The notes under the pieces were generated by a model. It had not been told where the DNA came from and did no database searches. It was given only the letters and a program-made list of their open reading frames with translations. Below, one piece after another: positions 61,165-64,000 of a stretch of DNA of 64,000 bases. The stretch is from Hydrogenophaga sp040372165 (GTDB taxonomy: Bacteria; Pseudomonadota; Gammaproteobacteria; Burkholderiales; Burkholderiaceae_C), in NCBI RefSeq assembly GCF_040372165.1, contig NZ_BAABWG010000004.1:248001-312000 (forward strand), in the 5' to 3' direction. Every line of letters starts with the position of its first letter. The first letter of the stretch is position 1. The translations under genes were made by a program, and so were the position numbers.

Positions 61165-61404
61165 ATGGATTCAATGGAACTCGTACGCACATTTCTGCAA
61201 GACCGCCTCGGTGTGGAGTCTGGCAGGGTGGTGCCTGAAGCACTTTTGGTTGACCTCGGGGTCGACTCCATGATGCTGCTGGAGCTGATGTTCGAGTTCG
61301 AGAACCACCTGGGTTTTCGTCTGCCCTCAGATTTGCAGTCACCCGCCACAGTGGGTGAAATGGTCACCATGATGGAAGGACTGGCCGAGAAGGGACAGGT
61401 CTGA
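61165..61404 (+). CDS. acyl carrier protein 1
   Basis: The protein has 79 residues. DLGVDSMMLLELMFEFENHL carries the phosphopantetheine Ser35. It is acidic and helical. It lies directly before the ketosynthase, giving an ACP-KS pair for polyene chain building. A possible -10 TAAAAT sits at 61149-61154. Confidence 0.93.
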   Translation: MDSMELVRTFLQDRLGVESGRVVPEALLVDLGVDSMMLLELMFEFENHLGFRLPSDLQSPATVGEMVTMMEGLAEKGQV

Positions 61405-61409
61405 GTTAC

Positions 61410-62672
61410 ATGGCAATGCGTCGTGTGGCGGTCACTGGCCTGGGTCTGGTCAACCCTTTTGGCGGGCAGGACGTCAACGCATTTTTCGAGTCCCTGCTCC
61501 AAGGGCGCTCCGCCGTGACCACGCGGGAATGGTCGCCCACAGACCGTCCCTTGATCACGCCTTTTGTCTCCTGCAGTGCGTTCGTGGGCGAAGAAGTCCT
61601 GGGCAAGCCGCTGGCATCCATGATGGACCGGTTTTGCCAGTTGGGCATCGGTGCCGCGTTTGCTGCCTGGGAAGATGCAGGCCTGACGCGCAAGCCGGCA
61701 GAAGGCCAAGGCCGGGATCGATGGGGCGTCAGCTGGGGCACCGCACTGGGGGGCATCATGGCCCACGACCGGTACTACGAAGCATCGTTTCTGCGAGGCA
61801 GGGAGCGGGCATCGCCGCTTTCCGTTCTCATGGGCATGAACAACGCTGTGCCTGCCCATGCATCGATTCAGCTTGGCCTGGGCGGCATGAGTTCGACGCA
61901 TTCCGACGCGTGTGCATCGTCGGCGATGGCCATTGGTGAGGCCTTTCAGCAAATACGAACCGGGCAGGCAGATGTGGTGCTTGCCGGTGGATCCGAAACA
62001 CCCCAGGCCTATGCCGTGATGCGTGCCTGGGAGAGCCTTCGCGTCCTTGCCGCGGTTCCGGAAAGTGGTGGGGCGGCGTCCGCCTGCCGACCGTTCGCCA
62101 GAGGGCGTGATGGACTGGTTCTGGGCGAAGGCGCTGCCGCTCTGGTTCTCGAAGACTGGGAGCACGCCAGACAGCGTGGCGCCACGATCATTGCCGAGCT
62201 GGCTGGCTTTGGCGCCAGCTCGGATCATTCGCATCTGGTGCGGCCCTCCGCCGACGGGCAGGTCAGGGCGCTTCGCGCTGCGCTGGCGGATGCACAGATG
62301 TCTGTGGCCGACATTGGGTATGTGAATGCCCATGGAACGGCGACAATCGAAGGGGATGTGGCCGAGGTGAAAGCCCTGGCGCGGGTCTTTGGCGAAGGAG
62401 CAGCGGCCTTGCCGGTGAGTTCGAGCAAGTCAATGCACGGCCATTTGCTCGGCGCCGCTGGCGCCATGGAGGCGTTGGTCACCGTGCAGGCCTTGAAGCA
62501 TCGCGTTTTGCCCCCGACTGCCCACCTGGCGGGAAGGCATGATGACGCCTGCCATTGTGTCGACCTTTTCACAGAAGCCCGTGAGGCCCGCGATATCGGG
62601 GCTGCGGTTTCCAGTTCGTTTGCCTTTGGTGGCGGTAATGCGGTACTGGTGTTCAGGCAGACGCGTGACTGA
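61410..62672 (+). CDS. beta-ketoacyl-ACP synthase of aryl-polyene type
   Basis: The protein has 420 residues, FabF-like. The catalytic Cys168 is in THSDACASSAMAIGE, with His in NAHGTATIEGD and the Lys-His pair in SSKSMHGHLLGAAGAMEA, and FAFGGGNAVLVF at the end. The complete triad shows it is an active condensing enzyme rather than a chain-length factor. It builds the polyene by adding malonyl units. It lies 5 bp after ACP 1. Confidence 0.93.
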   Translation: MAMRRVAVTGLGLVNPFGGQDVNAFFESLLQGRSAVTTREWSPTDRPLITPFVSCSAFVGEEVLGKPLASMMDRFCQLGIGAAFAAWEDAGLTRKPAEGQGRDRWGVSWGTALGGIMAHDRYYEASFLRGRERASPLSVLMGMNNAVPAHASIQLGLGGMSSTHSDACASSAMAIGEAFQQIRTGQADVVLAGGSETPQAYAVMRAWESLRVLAAVPESGGAASACRPFARGRDGLVLGEGAAALVLEDWEHARQRGATIIAELAGFGASSDHSHLVRPSADGQVRALRAALADAQMSVADIGYVNAHGTATIEGDVAEVKALARVFGEGAAALPVSSSKSMHGHLLGAAGAMEALVTVQALKHRVLPPTAHLAGRHDDACHCVDLFTEAREARDIGAAVSSSFAFGGGNAVLVFRQTRD

Positions 62673-62778
62673 TACGGACTGCGGGTGTCTGGCTCGGCGC
62701 GGGCCTGAATGGGTTGAGTTTGATGAAGTTTGATTAGGTTTTTTGTTTTTGTCAGAAGTACTCTGAGTCGCAAGTCAC

Positions 62779-63063
62779 ATGTCCAACAATACAAATACAC
62801 AGAGCGTGGAATCCTTGATGCCTGAAGTGGCAGCCCTGATCGTGGAGGCCCTGAACCTGGAAATGACGCCGGGTGACATTGATCCGGACGCAGCGCTGGT
62901 CGGTGACGGCCTTGATCTGGATTCGATCGACGTGCTCGAGATGGCGTTGGTGATTTCCAAGCAGTACGGTGTGCAGCTCAAGGCAGGGGAAGAGGACAAC
63001 GTCCGGATCTTTGCTTCGCTTCGGTCGCTGACGGAGCACATTGCCGCGCATCGCACGGCATGA
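62779..63063 (+). CDS. acyl carrier protein 2
   Basis: The protein has 94 residues. GLDLDSIDVLEMALVISKQY carries phosphopantetheine Ser49. It differs from ACP 1 in charge and length. Two ACPs are usual in aryl-polyene clusters. The stop overlaps the next start by 4 bp. The 106-bp gap before it is T-rich, with GTTTGAT occurring twice. Confidence 0.93.
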   Translation: MSNNTNTQSVESLMPEVAALIVEALNLEMTPGDIDPDAALVGDGLDLDSIDVLEMALVISKQYGVQLKAGEEDNVRIFASLRSLTEHIAAHRTA

Positions 63064-63698
63064 AAGTGGTGCAGGTCCTGCGTGTGGTGCTTTTTGGCGC
63101 CATGGCTGTGGCCTGGACCTGGGCGTCGTATCGGTTTGGCGCCAGCAATGAAGTCTCGGATCTGGCGGTGGCTCTGGCAGTCGTTCCGGTGCTCGCTGCG
63201 GGCCTGATCATCGCCTGGGGCCGTCTTGGCGCTTCAGGCTGGACAGGGGTGGCGGTGCTGATGGCAGTTGGCCTGTATCTGGCCTGGCCAATGATGCGCT
63301 CTCATGTCAGCTGGGTGTACTTCATGCAGCACGCAGGTATCTACCTGGCCCTGGCGGCCGTGTTTGGCCGGACTTTGTGGGGTGATGGGGATGCGCTGGT
63401 GACTGCACTGGCTCGCCGCGTTCACTCGGCGCCGATTTCCGAGCGAAACGAGCGCTACACCCGCCGCGTGACACAAGCCTGGACGGCCTATTTCGCGGGG
63501 GTCGTGGTCGTGTCTGCCGGCTTGTTCTTTTTGGCTCCCCTGACGTGGTGGTCAGCCTTTGTGCATTTGCTGGCTGCGCCACTGCTGGCACTGATGTTTC
63601 TGGGCGAGTACCTCTGCCGGCTGCGCTTCCTGCCACCAGAAGAGCGCCCGGGCATGATGGAGGCCATCAATGCCTGGCGCAACCACCGGCCCTCCTGA
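63060..63698 (+). CDS. membrane protein of aryl-polyene cluster (COG4648-like)
   Basis: This 212-residue protein has about six hydrophobic segments (VVLFGAMAVAWTWASY, VALAVVPVLAAGLIIAW, VAVLMAVGLYLAWPMM, YFAGVVVVSAGLFFLAP). It has a conserved-looking central loop RRVHSAPISERNERYTRRVT. This is the class of small membrane proteins seen beside ACP genes in aryl-polyene and xanthomonadin loci, with unproved function. Its start overlaps the ACP 2 stop. Confidence 0.78.
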   Translation: MKVVQVLRVVLFGAMAVAWTWASYRFGASNEVSDLAVALAVVPVLAAGLIIAWGRLGASGWTGVAVLMAVGLYLAWPMMRSHVSWVYFMQHAGIYLALAAVFGRTLWGDGDALVTALARRVHSAPISERNERYTRRVTQAWTAYFAGVVVVSAGLFFLAPLTWWSAFVHLLAAPLLALMFLGEYLCRLRFLPPEERPGMMEAINAWRNHRPS

Positions 63699-63702
63699 AT
63701 CA

Positions 63703-64000
63703 ATGACAGACAACCTTCATTCGGACCTTGGCATGGCAGCGCCCACTCCTTTGATCGACAACGTCGATCTCGATCACGTGGTGGCCCGCGCGTCGGATGG
63801 ACAGGCCAGGACGCTGGCCAATCTGGTCGCCGATGCGAATGCGCTCTGCCGCCACCTGCCACCGGGGGGCGCCTTGCTCAACGTCTGTGAAGACCGCTAC
63901 CGGTTTGCAGTCGGATTTGTCAGCTGCTTGCTCAGCGGCCGCGTGAGCCTGCAACCATCTTCCCAGTCGGCGGCCACCTTGCAGCAGATGCGCGAGGCCT
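63703..64000 (+). CDS. acyl-CoA synthetase/AMP-ligase N-terminus (partial)
   Basis: The frame starts at ATG 63703 (MTDNLHSDLGMAAPTPLIDN) and runs off the right edge. The portion seen (HVVARASDGQARTLANLV, LLNVCEDRYRFAVGFVSCLL, QPSSQSAATLQQMREA) matches the N-terminal part of adenylate-forming enzymes that activate the aromatic starter acid in aryl-polyene pathways. The catalytic motifs lie beyond the window, so this is inferred from N-terminal form and context. Confidence 0.7.
   Translation, partial: MTDNLHSDLGMAAPTPLIDNVDLDHVVARASDGQARTLANLVADANALCRHLPPGGALLNVCEDRYRFAVGFVSCLLSGRVSLQPSSQSAATLQQMREA

Overview
The window looks like a chromosome segment from a Burkholderiales bacterium, probably of the Comamonadaceae or a close relative. 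The grounds are the high GC content, the gene neighbourhoods (ahcY-tlyA-metF; rplM-rpsI-DUF6776-bactofilin-erpA-M23 peptidase-tyrS-dtd), an SAH riboswitch before ahcY, and an intergenic repeat type common in that family. I could run no database search. Family names rest on motif recognition and coordinates come from reading the sequence.

Layout. 1-6.8 kb: a partial Atm1-type ABC exporter, two hotdog thioesterases, a BamE-like secreted protein, a universal stress protein and a secreted DUF1800/DUF1501 pair. 7.0-12.9 kb: one 1969-residue gene that is two complete UvrA proteins fused head to tail. 13-17.5 kb: three consecutive genes for exported proteins of unknown function (one probable beta-barrel), preceded by a short overlapping leader ORF. 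17.6-25.3 kb: a cysteine-cluster protein, two paralogous GNAT acetyltransferases, a YeeE/YedE-type transporter, a FIST-like protein, an MFS transporter, an alpha/beta hydrolase and a HAD phosphatase. 25.3-26.5 kb: a foreign-looking VCBS/FG-GAP protein gene lying between two 115-bp direct repeats of the lysE upstream region. 26.4-36.2 kb: lysE, then methionine-cycle genes (promoter, SAH riboswitch, ahcY, tlyA, metF), an autotransporter, rlpA, metY and an alpha/beta hydrolase.

36.2-43.3 kb is an RNA-repair locus. The divergent activator gene rtcR faces a sigma-54 promoter that drives a roughly 670-nt structured leader, then slipin, zinc-ribbon protein, rtcB, a DUF4275-like gene and probably rtcA. 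The leader contains two abutting tRNA-like modules, one ending in an encoded CCA, plus several strong hairpins. 43.7-46.0 kb looks like a compact, probably undescribed RiPP locus: an ATP-grasp ligase gene, a divergent 65-residue peptide with two 20-residue Lys-rich repeats, a terminator, and a gene resembling the aKG-HExxH peptide hydroxylases.

46.0-55.4 kb is mostly housekeeping: rlmJ, rplM-rpsI, a DUF6776 protein, bactofilin, erpA, an M23 peptidase, tyrS, a substrate-binding protein, a cation efflux protein and dtd. From 55.5 kb to the right edge runs an aryl-polyene (xanthomonadin-like) pigment cluster: FAD-dependent halogenase-like protein, chorismatase, MipA-like outer membrane protein, acyltransferase, glycosyltransferase, methyltransferase, two acyl carrier proteins, ketosynthase, a membrane protein and the start of an adenylating enzyme.
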